From JAGWAJ01 sp026707615 (GTDB taxonomy: Bacteria; Acidobacteriota; Vicinamibacteria; Vicinamibacterales; UBA8438), in NCBI GenBank assembly GCA_965207595.1, contig CBDBMW010000010.1, positions 62,001 to 126,000 of the forward strand: a stretch of DNA of 64,000 nucleotides, read 5' to 3'. Numbering within the stretch: the stretch's first letter is position 1; each line of letters begins with the position of its first letter. The notes beneath the pieces were generated by a model. It was given only the letters and a program-made list of their open reading frames with translations, had not been told where the DNA came from and did no database searches. A program made the translations under genes and the position numbers. Positions 48,427 through 57,187 of this stretch are shown here, one piece after another.

Positions 48427-50352
48427 ATGGCGCAGTCCTACACGGCGAAGGACATCACGGTCCTAGAGGGCCTCGAGCCCGTTCGCAAGCGGCCCGGCAT
48501 GTACATCGGGGGCGTCGGGTCGCCGGGGCTCCACCACCTGGTCTGGGAGATCCTCGACAACGCGGTGGACGAGGCGATGAACGGCCACGCCTCGCACGTG
48601 CGGGTCACGCTGCACGCCGACGGGTCGTCGGTGACCGTCAGCGACGACGGGCGAGGCGTCCCGGTCGACCGGCATCCGACGAACGGCGCGAGCGCCCTCG
48701 AGGTCATCTTCACCACGCTGCACGCCGGCGGCAAGTTCGAGAATCGGACCTATCGGACGGCGGGCGGCCTGCACGGGGTCGGCGCGAGCGTCGTCAACGC
48801 GCTGTCGCAGGAGCTCGTGGCGATCTCCAGGCGGGACGGCTTCCTCTGGCAGCAGACCTTCCGGCGCGGCAAGCCGGTCGCGCCGCTCCGGCGCCTGCGG
48901 CCGGCCCGCGGATCGGGCACCACGATCCGTTTCCACCCCGATCCGCGCATCTTTCCCCGGACCGCGTTCGACGCGGGCCTCGTGCGGGAGCGGCTGGAGA
49001 TCGCCAGCTACGTGCACGGCGGCGTCGAGTTCGTGTTCGAGGACGAAACCGGGGGCGGCCGCGAGATCTTCCGGCACGACGAGGGGCTGACCGACTACCT
49101 CGCCCGAATCGTCGGGGAACGGCAGGCCACGCCGGTCCACGACGCGGCGTTCCTCCTCGCCCGGGAGCATGCGGAATCGGGGTCGCGCTTCGAGGTGGTC
49201 CTGCAGTGGACGGAGTCCACCGACGAGCACGTGCGGAGCTACGTCAACGGGATCCCGACGGGCTCGGGCGGTACGCACGAGGCCGGCGTGCGGGCGGGCC
49301 TCGGCAAGGCGATGCGCAACTTCATCGACACGCACGGCCTGACGCCGAAGGGCGTGACCCTGACCGCCGACGACATCCGGGAGGGACTGACCGGCGTCAT
49401 CAGCATCTTCGTGCCGGAGCCGCAGTTCCAGGGCCAGACCAAGGATCGGCTGAACAACCCCGAGCTGACCCAGGCGCTCGACGCCGCGGTGCGGCCCGCG
49501 CTCGAGCACTGGCTGAACCACAATCGCAGCGTCGCCGAGGCGATCGTCGCCCGGATCGTGCTCGCCGCCCGCGCCCGGGCCGCGAGCCGCGCCGCCCAGG
49601 AGAGCGTCACGCGCAAGAGCGCCGCGTCGAGGCGCCTCAACCTGCCCGGCAAGCTGAGCGACTGTACCGGGAGCGCGCGGGAGGAGACGGAGCTCTTCAT
49701 CGTCGAGGGAGACTCGGCGGGCGGCTCCGCCAAGCAGGGGCGCGACCGTACCCGGCAGGCGATCCTGCCGCTCCGCGGCAAGGTGCTGAACGTCGAGAGC
49801 GCACCGGTTTCGAAGGTGCTCGCCAACAAGGAGCTCTCCGACGTCGTCACCGCGCTCGGCTGCGGCTTCGGGAAGTCGTTCGACCTCGGCAAGCTGCGCT
49901 ACGACCGCGTCATCATCCTCGCGGACGCCGACTCGGACGGCCACCACATCGCCACCCTGCTGCTCACGTTCTTCTACCGCTTCCTGCCGGCCCTCGTGAC
50001 GAACGGCAAGGTCTTTCTGGCCCAGCCCCCGCTCTATCGGGTCGACATCGGCAAGGAGACACACTGGGCGGTCGACGACGCGCACCGCGACCGGCTGCTC
50101 GCGCAGGCGAGGTCGGCGAACGGGCGGGGCGCGAAGCCTCAGATCACCCGCTTCAAGGGACTCGGGGAGATGATGCCGCGCGTGCTCTGGGATACGACGC
50201 TCAACCCGGCCACGCGACGGCTGCTGCGCGTCGCGATCGAGGACGGGCTGAAGACCGATCGGGTCATCGCCGAGCTCATGGGCCGCGACGCCTCCGCCCG
50301 CTTCCGCTTCATCATGGAACGGGCCGACGACGCCCTGGATCTGGACGTGTAG
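48427..50352 (+). CDS. parE: DNA topoisomerase IV subunit B
   Basis: A 641-residue ATPase subunit. GHKL motifs: EILDNAVDEAMNGH (N-box), SDDGRGVPVDRHP (G1) and GGLHGVGASVVNALS (G2). The Toprim domain shows LFIVEGDSAGGSAKQGRDR and LADADSDGHHIATLLL, and the end has GLGEMMPRVLWDTTLNPATRR. It pairs with subunit A two genes upstream to decatenate chromosomes at the cost of ATP. The length fits ParE or GyrB lacking the extra insert of enterobacterial GyrB. Confidence 0.93.
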   Translation: MAQSYTAKDITVLEGLEPVRKRPGMYIGGVGSPGLHHLVWEILDNAVDEAMNGHASHVRVTLHADGSSVTVSDDGRGVPVDRHPTNGASALEVIFTTLHAGGKFENRTYRTAGGLHGVGASVVNALSQELVAISRRDGFLWQQTFRRGKPVAPLRRLRPARGSGTTIRFHPDPRIFPRTAFDAGLVRERLEIASYVHGGVEFVFEDETGGGREIFRHDEGLTDYLARIVGERQATPVHDAAFLLAREHAESGSRFEVVLQWTESTDEHVRSYVNGIPTGSGGTHEAGVRAGLGKAMRNFIDTHGLTPKGVTLTADDIREGLTGVISIFVPEPQFQGQTKDRLNNPELTQALDAAVRPALEHWLNHNRSVAEAIVARIVLAARARAASRAAQESVTRKSAASRRLNLPGKLSDCTGSAREETELFIVEGDSAGGSAKQGRDRTRQAILPLRGKVLNVESAPVSKVLANKELSDVVTALGCGFGKSFDLGKLRYDRVIILADADSDGHHIATLLLTFFYRFLPALVTNGKVFLAQPPLYRVDIGKETHWAVDDAHRDRLLAQARSANGRGAKPQITRFKGLGEMMPRVLWDTTLNPATRRLLRVAIEDGLKTDRVIAELMGRDASARFRFIMERADDALDLDV

Positions 50353-50504
50353 CCTCGCGGCGCTTCGCGGGTCGTGGAACACCAGCGGGCAACCGGCCCG
50401 CAAAGGCCTGAAGGCACGAACCCCGTTGACGGTGCCCGATCCGGAGGCTGCGACAGGGGCCCGCGGGGCTTCGCCAGCGGGCGCGGTGGACCGCGGAAGG
50501 AACA

Positions 50505-50539
50505 CGACCCCCGCTGCGCGCGTGTCGCAACGGGGGTCG
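50505..50539. terminator. Hairpin between convergent parE and a secreted protein gene
   Basis: CGACCCCCG (50505-50513) pairs perfectly with CGGGGGTCG (50531-50539) across a 17-nt loop. It lies between the parE stop (+) and the stop at 50575 of the next gene (-), so it could stop transcription from either side. No strong T-tract follows. Confidence 0.5.
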
Positions 50540-50574
50540 GCGGGTTGAAAACCGGTCCGACGGGGCGACGGCGG

Positions 50575-51507
50575 TCACTCGACGACGAAGGTCACGTCCT
50601 CGTGCGCCATCAGCCCGCCGTCGTGGGCGAGGCAACGCAGGATGTACGTCCCCGGCTCGCTGAACCGCGCCTGCACCACCCACTTGCCCATCGGAGGCGC
50701 GTCGGGCGTCTTCCAGCCGGGAGAGAACGGCGAGTCGGCGTTGTTCCGCGTGTCCTCCCACGCCTTGAACTGCGGCGGATTGAAACGCACCTCACCGGGG
50801 CCGCCGCGGTAGACGAACCACGACAGGCGGAGCCCGGTGGCCGCGTTCGGCGTCACGTTCACCGGCGGCTTCGTCGGATCGAAGCGACGCATCGCTCGCG
50901 GCCTCGGCAACTCGTCATCGCTCGCGTAGGCGGAGAGGGTCACCCACTGCCCCGCCTCCACCTTGCGCTTCGTCCCGCCGACGAGCAGGAGGTCCGGCGT
51001 CTGGTTCTTGTAGATGTCGCCGGACGCGCCCCCGCCGTTGTTCGCCATGAGCACGCTGTTGTCGATGAAGTAGTCGGGATGCAGCGTTCCGTAGGCTCGC
51101 TTCGTCTCGCCGTTGGGGCTCGTCAGCGTCCACACCACTTCGTCGTCGCCGAAGTCCGCCGGCACGTGGACCTTGAAGAGGAAGCGGTTGCGCCGCGGCA
51201 GGAAGCGCGTCGGCTGGCCCAGATCCGGGCCGCCCGGATCGAGGCGGTTGTTCGGACCGGGCGGGATGTCGATCTCCTCTTCCCAGTTCCGGTTGAAGTA
51301 GCCGAAAACGAGGTTGAAGGACCCGTCGGGGTTCGGCTCCCATCCCTCGTACGCGGGCACGACCTCCTGGCCCGTCGCGAACGACTCCCGCATCTTGCGG
51401 GGCTCCTGGGCGCCGCTCTCCAGCACGGTCCCGACGACGATCGCCGACGCGACGAGCAACGCGCAGCCCAGCCGCGACGTCAGCCAGCGAGTGCGCGATT
51501 CGTTCAT
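50575..51507 (-). CDS. Exported hypothetical protein
   Basis: A predicted 310-residue exported protein: signal peptide about residues 10-34 (LGCALLVASAIVVGTVLESGAQE), then a beta-rich region with DGSFNLVFGYFNRNWEEEIDIPPGPNN and a closing domain ending GTYILRCLAHDGGLMAHEDVTFVVE. I recognise no named domain, although the last segment resembles an Ig-like or cadherin-like strand set. Proteins of this style are frequent in environmental Acidobacteriota genomes. GGAGGG at 51514-51519 precedes ATG 51507 by six bases, so the longer start at 51531 is not needed. It lies downstream of the monooxygenase-like gene on the same strand and may be cotranscribed. Confidence 0.75.
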   Translation of the reverse strand: MNESRTRWLTSRLGCALLVASAIVVGTVLESGAQEPRKMRESFATGQEVVPAYEGWEPNPDGSFNLVFGYFNRNWEEEIDIPPGPNNRLDPGGPDLGQPTRFLPRRNRFLFKVHVPADFGDDEVVWTLTSPNGETKRAYGTLHPDYFIDNSVLMANNGGGASGDIYKNQTPDLLLVGGTKRKVEAGQWVTLSAYASDDELPRPRAMRRFDPTKPPVNVTPNAATGLRLSWFVYRGGPGEVRFNPPQFKAWEDTRNNADSPFSPGWKTPDAPPMGKWVVQARFSEPGTYILRCLAHDGGLMAHEDVTFVVE

Positions 51508-51513
51508 GGCCGA

Positions 51514-51519
51514 CCCTCC
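51514..51519 (-). promoter_or_regulatory. Ribosome binding site deciding the start at 51507
   Basis: GGAGGG on the minus strand, six bases before ATG 51507. It rules against the in-frame TTG at 51531. Confidence 0.6.
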
Positions 51520-51617
51520 ATGGTGTGACAACGTGCGACGGGGCCGGCGGCCCCGGGCCGCGGCCCCGTCGCGATCGGGATTCTAGGAACGCCGGTACGC
51601 CTGGCCGGCTGCAGGGG

Positions 51618-53147
51618 CTACTGGCCGGCGCCTGCCGCCTCAGCCGCCTCGACCGCCGCCGCTTCGGCCTCCGCCTCGGCCGCCGCTGCAGCCTCCGCGG
51701 CCGCCGCTTCCTCGTTGAGCGGGTCCTCGACGCCGCAGAGCGGACAGCCGATCACGCGCTCGCCCGGCGTCAGGTCGAGCACCCGTTCCCGCTCTGCGAG
51801 GGCCGCCTTGAACTCGGCATCATCGAGATAGCTGCCCTGCATGATGTTGATGAACATCTGATCGACGGAGCGGTTGCCGCCGCCGGACCAGTTCCGCGGG
51901 TCGGGCACGTTGGGGTTCGACGCCGAGTTGTTGAACCAGCCGGTGATGTGCAGGATGGTGCCCTTCGGAAGCAAGGGCATCGCATGATCCTCGTAGGTGT
52001 AGACGCGCACCCAGCTGTGGTCGTAGCCCGAGCAGTTGAGCGTCTCGATCGTCGTGCCGTAGATGGCCTCCAGGCACATCCGCACCCCGGGCGCATGCAT
52101 GTGCGGCTCGAAGACCGCGATCCGCGCATGGTCGGGCAGCACGAAGTACGACTCCATCGTCTGGTTCGGATGCTCCGCCTCGACGTCCAGGTCCACGCCG
52201 TTGCCGAAGGCGATCAGCCTCTGGTCCACCTCCGGCTCGTAGTCCCGGGGATGGAACTTGAAGCCGATGTCGAGGTGCGCCCGGGTCTCGGCGCCGTTCG
52301 CGTGCAGGTGCAGGGAGGGGAACGTGATCTTCGAGTTGGCGACCATCTCCTTGCCGGCCTTCGGATCGAAGACGTCGGCGTTCCGCCCCACCTCGTGGAC
52401 CGGCCAGCTCGAGAGCCCGGCGGCCGCAAGCGGGTCCTCCTCGTCGAAGTCGGGACCGACGACGCGGATGACCGCGTGATGGAAGACGAAGCGCCCGCCG
52501 ACGGTCTGCCGGCCTTCCCCGACGCGCGACTCGGTGATTTCCTTGAACTCGATCGCGGAGACGTAGCGGTCTTCCGGCAGCCCCGTCTCGACGTCGGCAA
52601 CGGCGCCCCACCAGTCGGGCGCGTCCGCCTTCACCTCCACGCTCGGAGACGACACGATGAGGTCGGGCTGGCCGATCTCCCACTCGTCGACGTCGATGAA
52701 CGCGACGGGCGGCGGCATGTCGGCCGGGTTGCCGAGCGGCGCCCCGTTGTCGGCCCAGGCGGCGATCTTCTCGATCTCCTCCTCCGTCAGCGACGGGTCG
52801 TTCTTGAAGTCCTGGATGCCGATGTCCTTCTCGATGTACCAGGGCGGCATCACGCCCATCTTGTCCCGCAGCCCGGTGCGGTACTTCATGGCCCGCGCCC
52901 AGGGACGCACCTCTTCGTAGTCGATCAGCGACATCGGCGCCAGAGCGTCGGGCTGGTGGCACTTCTGGCAGCTCCGCTGCAGGATCGGCGCGATGTCCTT
53001 CGTGAAGGTCACCTCCTCGGCGACCGTGTCGGACTCGAGTACCTGCCCCGCCGCGGGCAGTGCCGCCATGACCGCGACAGCCGCCGCGAGGGCCAGGGCC
53101 GCCCGCGCCGCCGTCGACCGCCGCCGAGCGTGCTGCGTCGTTGTCAT
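51618..53147 (-). CDS. Secreted c-type cytochrome with copper monooxygenase-like domain
   Basis: A 509-residue protein: signal peptide (cleavage near PAAGQ), then a heme-binding CQKCH in IAPILQRSCQKCHQPDALAP at about residue 60 with a downstream MPPWYIEKD as in planctomycete-type cytochromes. A region follows with the layout of copper type II ascorbate-dependent (PHM/DBM-like) monooxygenases: FHHAVIR (His-His), SLHLHANGAETRAH, FEPHMHAPGVRMCLE (His-x-His) and a later HITGWFNNSASN plus VDQMF. A CPLCG pair lies near the Ala/Glu-rich end. It may couple electron supply to copper hydroxylation, but activity is inferred. AGGGATG lies just before ATG 53147. Confidence 0.82.
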   Translation of the reverse strand: MTTTQHARRRSTAARAALALAAAVAVMAALPAAGQVLESDTVAEEVTFTKDIAPILQRSCQKCHQPDALAPMSLIDYEEVRPWARAMKYRTGLRDKMGVMPPWYIEKDIGIQDFKNDPSLTEEEIEKIAAWADNGAPLGNPADMPPPVAFIDVDEWEIGQPDLIVSSPSVEVKADAPDWWGAVADVETGLPEDRYVSAIEFKEITESRVGEGRQTVGGRFVFHHAVIRVVGPDFDEEDPLAAAGLSSWPVHEVGRNADVFDPKAGKEMVANSKITFPSLHLHANGAETRAHLDIGFKFHPRDYEPEVDQRLIAFGNGVDLDVEAEHPNQTMESYFVLPDHARIAVFEPHMHAPGVRMCLEAIYGTTIETLNCSGYDHSWVRVYTYEDHAMPLLPKGTILHITGWFNNSASNPNVPDPRNWSGGGNRSVDQMFINIMQGSYLDDAEFKAALAERERVLDLTPGERVIGCPLCGVEDPLNEEAAAAEAAAAAEAEAEAAAVEAAEAAGAGQ

Positions 53148-53235
53148 GTCATCCCTCTCGCTGCTCCCGGGAGTACGGAACACAGGCGTACCCCTCGAAT
53201 CCTAGCAGGTGCGGGGGCGGACCTCAATGGCTTTC

Positions 53236-53436
53236 TCACGCCGCCCCCGGTCCCCGGAGCACGCGCGCCGGGAGCCGCACGACGGCCCCGACCAGCTCCA
53301 GCACGCCGCCCACGGCTATGCCCAGAAGCCGGAACGGAAGCAGCAGCAGCCAGACGACGGGATACAGGACGATGGCCAGCAGGGCGAGCGGCCAGCACAG
53401 GACGAGCAGGATGCACCAGAGCAGGAACTTGGTCAT
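53236..53436 (-). CDS. Small double-helix membrane protein
   Basis: A predicted 66-residue hydrophobic protein: MTKFLLWCILLVLCWPLALLAIVLYPVVWLLLLPFRLLGI and a second hydrophobic stretch. A Pro-bounded hairpin of two membrane helices with a basic C-terminus is likely. Function unknown. It lies 88 bases downstream of the cytochrome gene's start region, divergent from the hypothetical gene at 53502. ATG 53436 is taken; an in-frame start at 53475 adds a non-hydrophobic MPKTRLLWQRAKP prefix. Confidence 0.6.
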   Translation of the reverse strand: MTKFLLWCILLVLCWPLALLAIVLYPVVWLLLLPFRLLGIAVGGVLELVGAVVRLPARVLRGPGAA

Positions 53437-53488
53437 CGGCTTCGCTCTCTGCCATAGTAGCCGCGTTTTCGGCACCCCGCGGCCGCGC

Positions 53489-53495
53489 AGAGGAG
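53489..53495 (+). promoter_or_regulatory. Ribosome binding site for a GTG-initiated gene
   Basis: AGAGGAG sits six bases before GTG 53502 and is the main reason to accept that start. Confidence 0.6.
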
Positions 53496-53501
53496 TCCGA
53501 C

Positions 53502-53816
53502 GTGTCAGACGGAGCCCCGAAGAGCGCCTTCGAGCTGGCGATGGAGAAGCTCAGGCGGCAGGACGAAGCCGCCGGCGTGGAGGCCGTGGCGCTCTCCGAC
53601 GACCAGGTGGCGGCCATCGCGGAGGCGCGCAGCACCTACGCCGCGCAGGTCGCCGAGTGCGAGATCCTGCTCAACTCGGCTCTCGCCACGACGTTCGAGC
53701 CCGAGGCCCGCGAGGAGCTCCAGGCCAACCACCGACGGGACCTCGCCCGCTACGCGACCGAGCGCGACCGGAGAATCGCCCGCATCCGCGGCGGCGAGGC
53801 CGAGGGCGGAGGCTGA
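53502..53816 (+). CDS. Small charged hypothetical protein
   Basis: A predicted 104-residue protein, largely helical: SAFELAMEKLRRQDEAAG, then ALSDDQVAAIAEARSTYAAQVAECEILLNSAL and a basic helix ELQANHRRDLARYATERDRRIARI. It resembles DksA/TraR-like short helical proteins in composition but has no zinc-finger Cys set, so that identity is not supported. I do not recognise the family. It uses GTG at 53502 with AGAGGAG six bases upstream. Two hairpins follow its stop, then the convergent htpG. Confidence 0.65.
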   Translation: MSDGAPKSAFELAMEKLRRQDEAAGVEAVALSDDQVAAIAEARSTYAAQVAECEILLNSALATTFEPEAREELQANHRRDLARYATERDRRIARIRGGEAEGGG

Positions 53817-53820
53817 CGCG

Positions 53821-53876
53821 GCGCGCCCTTGCGGGCGCGCTGGAAGCGGGAGTCTGCGCCGTTCCACGGCGCAGAC
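53821..53876. terminator. Double hairpin between convergent genes; second copy matches the IS-like repeat
   Basis: First stem: GCGCGCCC-TTGC-GGGCGCGC (53821-53840), 8 bp. Second stem: GTCTGCGCCG-TTCCA-CGGCGCAGAC (53852-53876), 10 bp. The second shares GGAGTCTGCGCCG with the IS left end at 14250. The stop of htpG (TAG, minus strand) is three bases past the second stem. Likely a bidirectional transcript end. Confidence 0.6.
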
Positions 53877-53878
53877 CA

Positions 53879-55816
53879 CTACCCGCCCGGCGTCCAGATG
53901 CGCGGCGTCGCCTCCCCCGCCAGGGTCAGCATCAGGCCGTTCAACCGCTTGACGAAGCCCGCCGGGTCGTCGAGTTGCCCGCCCTCGGCGAGCATCGCCT
54001 GGTCGAAGAGGATGTGGCTCCAGTCGGCGAACCGCGCGTCGTCGGTCTCGGCCGTCAGGCGGGTCACGATGGGGTGGCCCGGATTGATCTCCAGGATCAG
54101 CGGCAGGTTGGGAACGTCCTGCCCCGCCGCCCGGAGCAGCCGCCCCAGATTGGCGCTCATCCCGTCCTGATCCGTCACCAGGCAGGCCGGCGACTCGGTG
54201 AGCCGGTCGGAGATCCGCACCTCCTTCGCCTTCTCGCCGAGCACCTTCCGCATCCGCTCGACGACCGGCTGGTAGTCGTCCACGGTCGCGCGCCGGGCGC
54301 CTTCCTCGTCCCCGGCCAGCGCCCCGAGGTCGAGATCGCCCTGCGCAACCGAGCGTAGCGGCTTGCCCTCGAAGGACCCGAGGTGGGTCACGACCCATTC
54401 GTCGACCCGGTCGTGCAGCAGCAGCACCTCGATGCCGTTCTTGCGGAAGACCTCCAGGTGCGGGCTGTTGCGGGCGGCCGAGAAGCTCTCCGCGGTGACG
54501 TAGTAGATCTTCTCCTGCCCCTCCTTCGCGCGGGCGAGGTAGTCGGCGAGCGATACCGTCTGATCCGGCCGGTCCGTATGGGTCGACGCGAATCGCAGGA
54601 GCTTCGCGATGCGCTCCCGGTTGCCCGGGTCCTGCCCGACGCCCTCCTTCAGGACGCGGCCGAACTCGCGCCAGAAATCCGCGTAGCGGTCCGGCTGGGC
54701 CGTGGCCAGCTCCTCGAGCAGCCCGAGCACCCGCTTGACGCCCGCGCCGCGGATCGCGTCGACGTCGCGGGAGTCCTGCAGGATCTCGCGCGACACGTTC
54801 AGCGGCAGGTCGTTCGAATCGATGATTCCCCGCACGAAGCGGAGCCAGGGCGGCATCAATTCCGTGGCGCCGTCCATGATGAACACGCGGCGCACGTAGA
54901 GCTTGATGCCGTGGCGCTCGTCGCGGTCCCACAGATCGAACGGAGCGCGCCGCGGGACGAAGAGGAGAAGCGTGAACTCCTGCCTCCCTTCCACCCGGGA
55001 GTGGGTGTACGCCAGGGGCGGCTCGAAGTCGTGCGCGACGTGCTTGTAGAACTCGTGGTACTGCGCCTCGGTGATGTCCGCCTTGGGCCGTGCCCACAGC
55101 GCGGAAGCCTGGTTCACCCGCTCGGTGGTGTCGACGGCCCCGGTATCCGCCTGCCGGCCGGCCACCTCCTCCTTCCGCATCCTGATCGGGACGGTGATGT
55201 GATCCGAGTACTTCCGGAGTACCGCCCGCAGCCGCGCGCCGTCGAGGAGCTCGTCCTCGCCCTCCCGGAGGTGCAGCGTCACCTCCGTCCCGCGCGCCTC
55301 GCGGACCGCCGGCTCGATCGTGTAGTCTCCCTGGCCCGCACTCTCCCACCGGACCCCGTCCGCGGCCGCGAGGCCCGTCCGCCGCGTCGTCAGCACGACC
55401 CGCTGCGCCACGATGAACGAGGAGTAGAACCCGACGCCGAACTGACCGATGAGCCGGGCGTCCGCCGCCCGGTCGCCGGTCAGCCGCTCGACGAACTCCC
55501 GCGTCCCCGACTTCGCGATCGTGCCGATGTTGTCGATCACCTCCTGGCGCGACATGCCCACCCCGTTGTCGCGGACGGTGATGGTGCGTGCGTCTCCGTC
55601 CACCTCGACGTGGATCGCCAGGTCCGGGTCGTCATCGAGGAGGGCCGGCTCCGTGAGCGCCTCGAACCGCAGCTTGTCACACGCATCCGAGGCGTTCGAG
55701 ACCAGCTCGCGGAGGAAGATCTCCTTGTTCGAGTACAGGGAGTGGATCATCAGATCGAGGAGTTGGCGGGCCTCGGTCTGGAAGGTGTGCGTGGTGCGTT
55801 CCGACGTCTCCGACAT
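53879..55816 (-). CDS. htpG: HtpG (Hsp90) molecular chaperone
   Basis: A 645-residue cytoplasmic ATP-dependent chaperone of normal length. It opens TFQTEARQLLDLMIHSLYSNKEIFLRELVSNASDACDKLRF, the classic Hsp90 start, with ATP-binding DNGVGMSRQEVIDNIGTIAKSGT, GQFGVGFYSSF, and the middle-domain YVRRVFIMD and GIIDSNDLPLNVSREILQ. Its C-terminal dimerisation helices are present. It is divergent from rpsT, whose putative promoter lies in the 62-base gap. Confidence 0.96.
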   Translation of the reverse strand: MSETSERTTHTFQTEARQLLDLMIHSLYSNKEIFLRELVSNASDACDKLRFEALTEPALLDDDPDLAIHVEVDGDARTITVRDNGVGMSRQEVIDNIGTIAKSGTREFVERLTGDRAADARLIGQFGVGFYSSFIVAQRVVLTTRRTGLAAADGVRWESAGQGDYTIEPAVREARGTEVTLHLREGEDELLDGARLRAVLRKYSDHITVPIRMRKEEVAGRQADTGAVDTTERVNQASALWARPKADITEAQYHEFYKHVAHDFEPPLAYTHSRVEGRQEFTLLLFVPRRAPFDLWDRDERHGIKLYVRRVFIMDGATELMPPWLRFVRGIIDSNDLPLNVSREILQDSRDVDAIRGAGVKRVLGLLEELATAQPDRYADFWREFGRVLKEGVGQDPGNRERIAKLLRFASTHTDRPDQTVSLADYLARAKEGQEKIYYVTAESFSAARNSPHLEVFRKNGIEVLLLHDRVDEWVVTHLGSFEGKPLRSVAQGDLDLGALAGDEEGARRATVDDYQPVVERMRKVLGEKAKEVRISDRLTESPACLVTDQDGMSANLGRLLRAAGQDVPNLPLILEINPGHPIVTRLTAETDDARFADWSHILFDQAMLAEGGQLDDPAGFVKRLNGLMLTLAGEATPRIWTPGG

Positions 55817-55839
55817 CCTGCCGCGCTCCTGCGTAGAGT

Positions 55840-55869
55840 TTGCCCGTGGTCTCGGGTTTTCAGTATAGT
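55840..55869 (+). promoter_or_regulatory. Putative sigma70-type promoter of rpsT
   Basis: TTGCCC (55840-55845) and TATAGT (55864-55869) are separated by 18 bases, and the predicted start lies about 6-9 bases after the -10 box, very near ATG 55879. The leader would be almost absent. Strength is inferred from sequence only. Confidence 0.45.
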
Positions 55870-55878
55870 CAGCGCTCG

Positions 55879-56160
55879 ATGGCGAATCACAAGTCGGCAG
55901 TCAAGGCCCACCGTCGCAGCCTCCAGCGCCGCGACCGCAACCGCCAGTACCGCAGCCGCATGCGCCGGGCCCTCAGGTCGATGCGCTCGGCGATGGACGC
56001 TGCAGCGACCGAGGACGGCGGCGGCGCGACGGACGCGCTGCGCGATCAGTTCCGTTCGACCGTCTCGCTGATCGACCGGCTGGCGGGCAAGGGAATCATC
56101 CACGTCAACACGGCGTCCCGCTACAAGGCCCGCCTCAACCGGCGCCTCGCCGGCATCTGA
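55879..56160 (+). CDS. rpsT: 30S ribosomal protein S20
   Basis: A 93-residue basic protein starting MANHKSAVKAHRRSLQRRDRN, the universal bS20 opening, and ending NTASRYKARLNRRLAGI. It binds the 5' domain of 16S rRNA during 30S assembly. An upstream in-frame extension (from 55840) lacks family similarity. It converges with holA, 16 bases apart. Confidence 0.96.
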   Translation: MANHKSAVKAHRRSLQRRDRNRQYRSRMRRALRSMRSAMDAAATEDGGGATDALRDQFRSTVSLIDRLAGKGIIHVNTASRYKARLNRRLAGI

Positions 56161-56176
56161 TCCCCGGCGCCGCCTG

Positions 56177-57184
56177 CTACCCTCGGCGTCGGGGCCGGCG
56201 CTCGAACCGGCTCCCCCGTCCGCCGCTCCGTCCCGCATCGCCGCGCGGCCGTTCCGCACCCACTCCGCAGAGTTCGGCAATCAGTCGCTCTATCAGCAGG
56301 CGCGGCTCGCCCGCGGAGCGCTTCAGGTCGCTGTCGGTGCGGAACACGGCGTCAATCGCCGCGGGCACGCGGGCCGGGGGCAGCTTCGAGCGCGCCACCC
56401 AGGCGAGCATGCCGAGCAGCACCTGCGGCACCGCACCTCCCTCGAAGGCCAGCCCTGCCTCGCGCAGCGCCACGTCCGCCGCCCCTCTCTCGATGGCGCG
56501 CGTCACCGCCCAGTCGTCGTGGGCCACCGGCGGCCCGGCTACCGCCGCGACGTCGTCCACGGTCACCGCCGCTTCCCCGGCGGCATAGAGAAGGAGCCGG
56601 TCCACCTCGCGCCGCAGGCGGCGGATGTCGGGACCGACCATCGCCCCCAGGACGCGCCCGACCGCCGGGTCGGCCTGCTTGCCGCTCTCGCGCAGGCGCG
56701 CCAGGATCCAGCGTTGCGCCTCCGCCACCGTGCCGACCCCCTCGCATCGGACGACCGTCGCCCCGGCCAGGAGGCGCTTGCTCGCGCGGCGCTGCTCGTT
56801 GAGCCCGGCCGCGACCAGGACCAGCGTCGTATGAGCAGCCGGGGCCTCGACGTAGGCTTCGAGTGCCGCGAGGTCTTCCGCCGCCGCGCGGGTCTCCCGC
56901 TTCGGCTGCAGCCAGCGCTCGGCGTGCAGGGCCACGACCACCCGCCGCGGCGCCATCATCGGCAGGGTGCGCGCCGCATCCAGGACCGCCGCAAGCGACC
57001 CCTCGCCGCCGTGGAAGCGTTCACAGTCGAAGGCGCGCAGGCCGGCATCGACGGTGGCCTCGAACTCGGCCGCGATCGCCGTCTTCTCGTGCTCGTCGTC
57101 GCCGAGCAGGACGCAGATCGGCACCGCCTCGCCGGACGCGAGGCGCTCGCGGAGCGCGCGGGGAGTGAGCGTGCTGCGGCGCAC
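56177..57184 (-). CDS. holA: DNA polymerase III delta subunit
   Basis: A 335-residue clamp-loader delta subunit, which opens the beta sliding clamp. Typical blocks: ICVLLGDDEHEKTAIAAEF near the N-terminus, TLPMMAPRRVVVALHAE (the MF/PM-x-x-xRVVxL segment), a second-domain LVAAGLNEQRRASKRL, and WVARSKL in the C-terminal collar region. It starts at GTG 57184, three bases past the lptE stop, completing the common leuS-lptE-holA gene order. The C-terminus is Arg/Gly-rich and probably unstructured. Confidence 0.9.
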   Translation of the reverse strand: MRRSTLTPRALRERLASGEAVPICVLLGDDEHEKTAIAAEFEATVDAGLRAFDCERFHGGEGSLAAVLDAARTLPMMAPRRVVVALHAERWLQPKRETRAAAEDLAALEAYVEAPAAHTTLVLVAAGLNEQRRASKRLLAGATVVRCEGVGTVAEAQRWILARLRESGKQADPAVGRVLGAMVGPDIRRLRREVDRLLLYAAGEAAVTVDDVAAVAGPPVAHDDWAVTRAIERGAADVALREAGLAFEGGAVPQVLLGMLAWVARSKLPPARVPAAIDAVFRTDSDLKRSAGEPRLLIERLIAELCGVGAERPRGDAGRSGGRGSRFERRPRRRG

Positions 57185-57187
57185 GCC

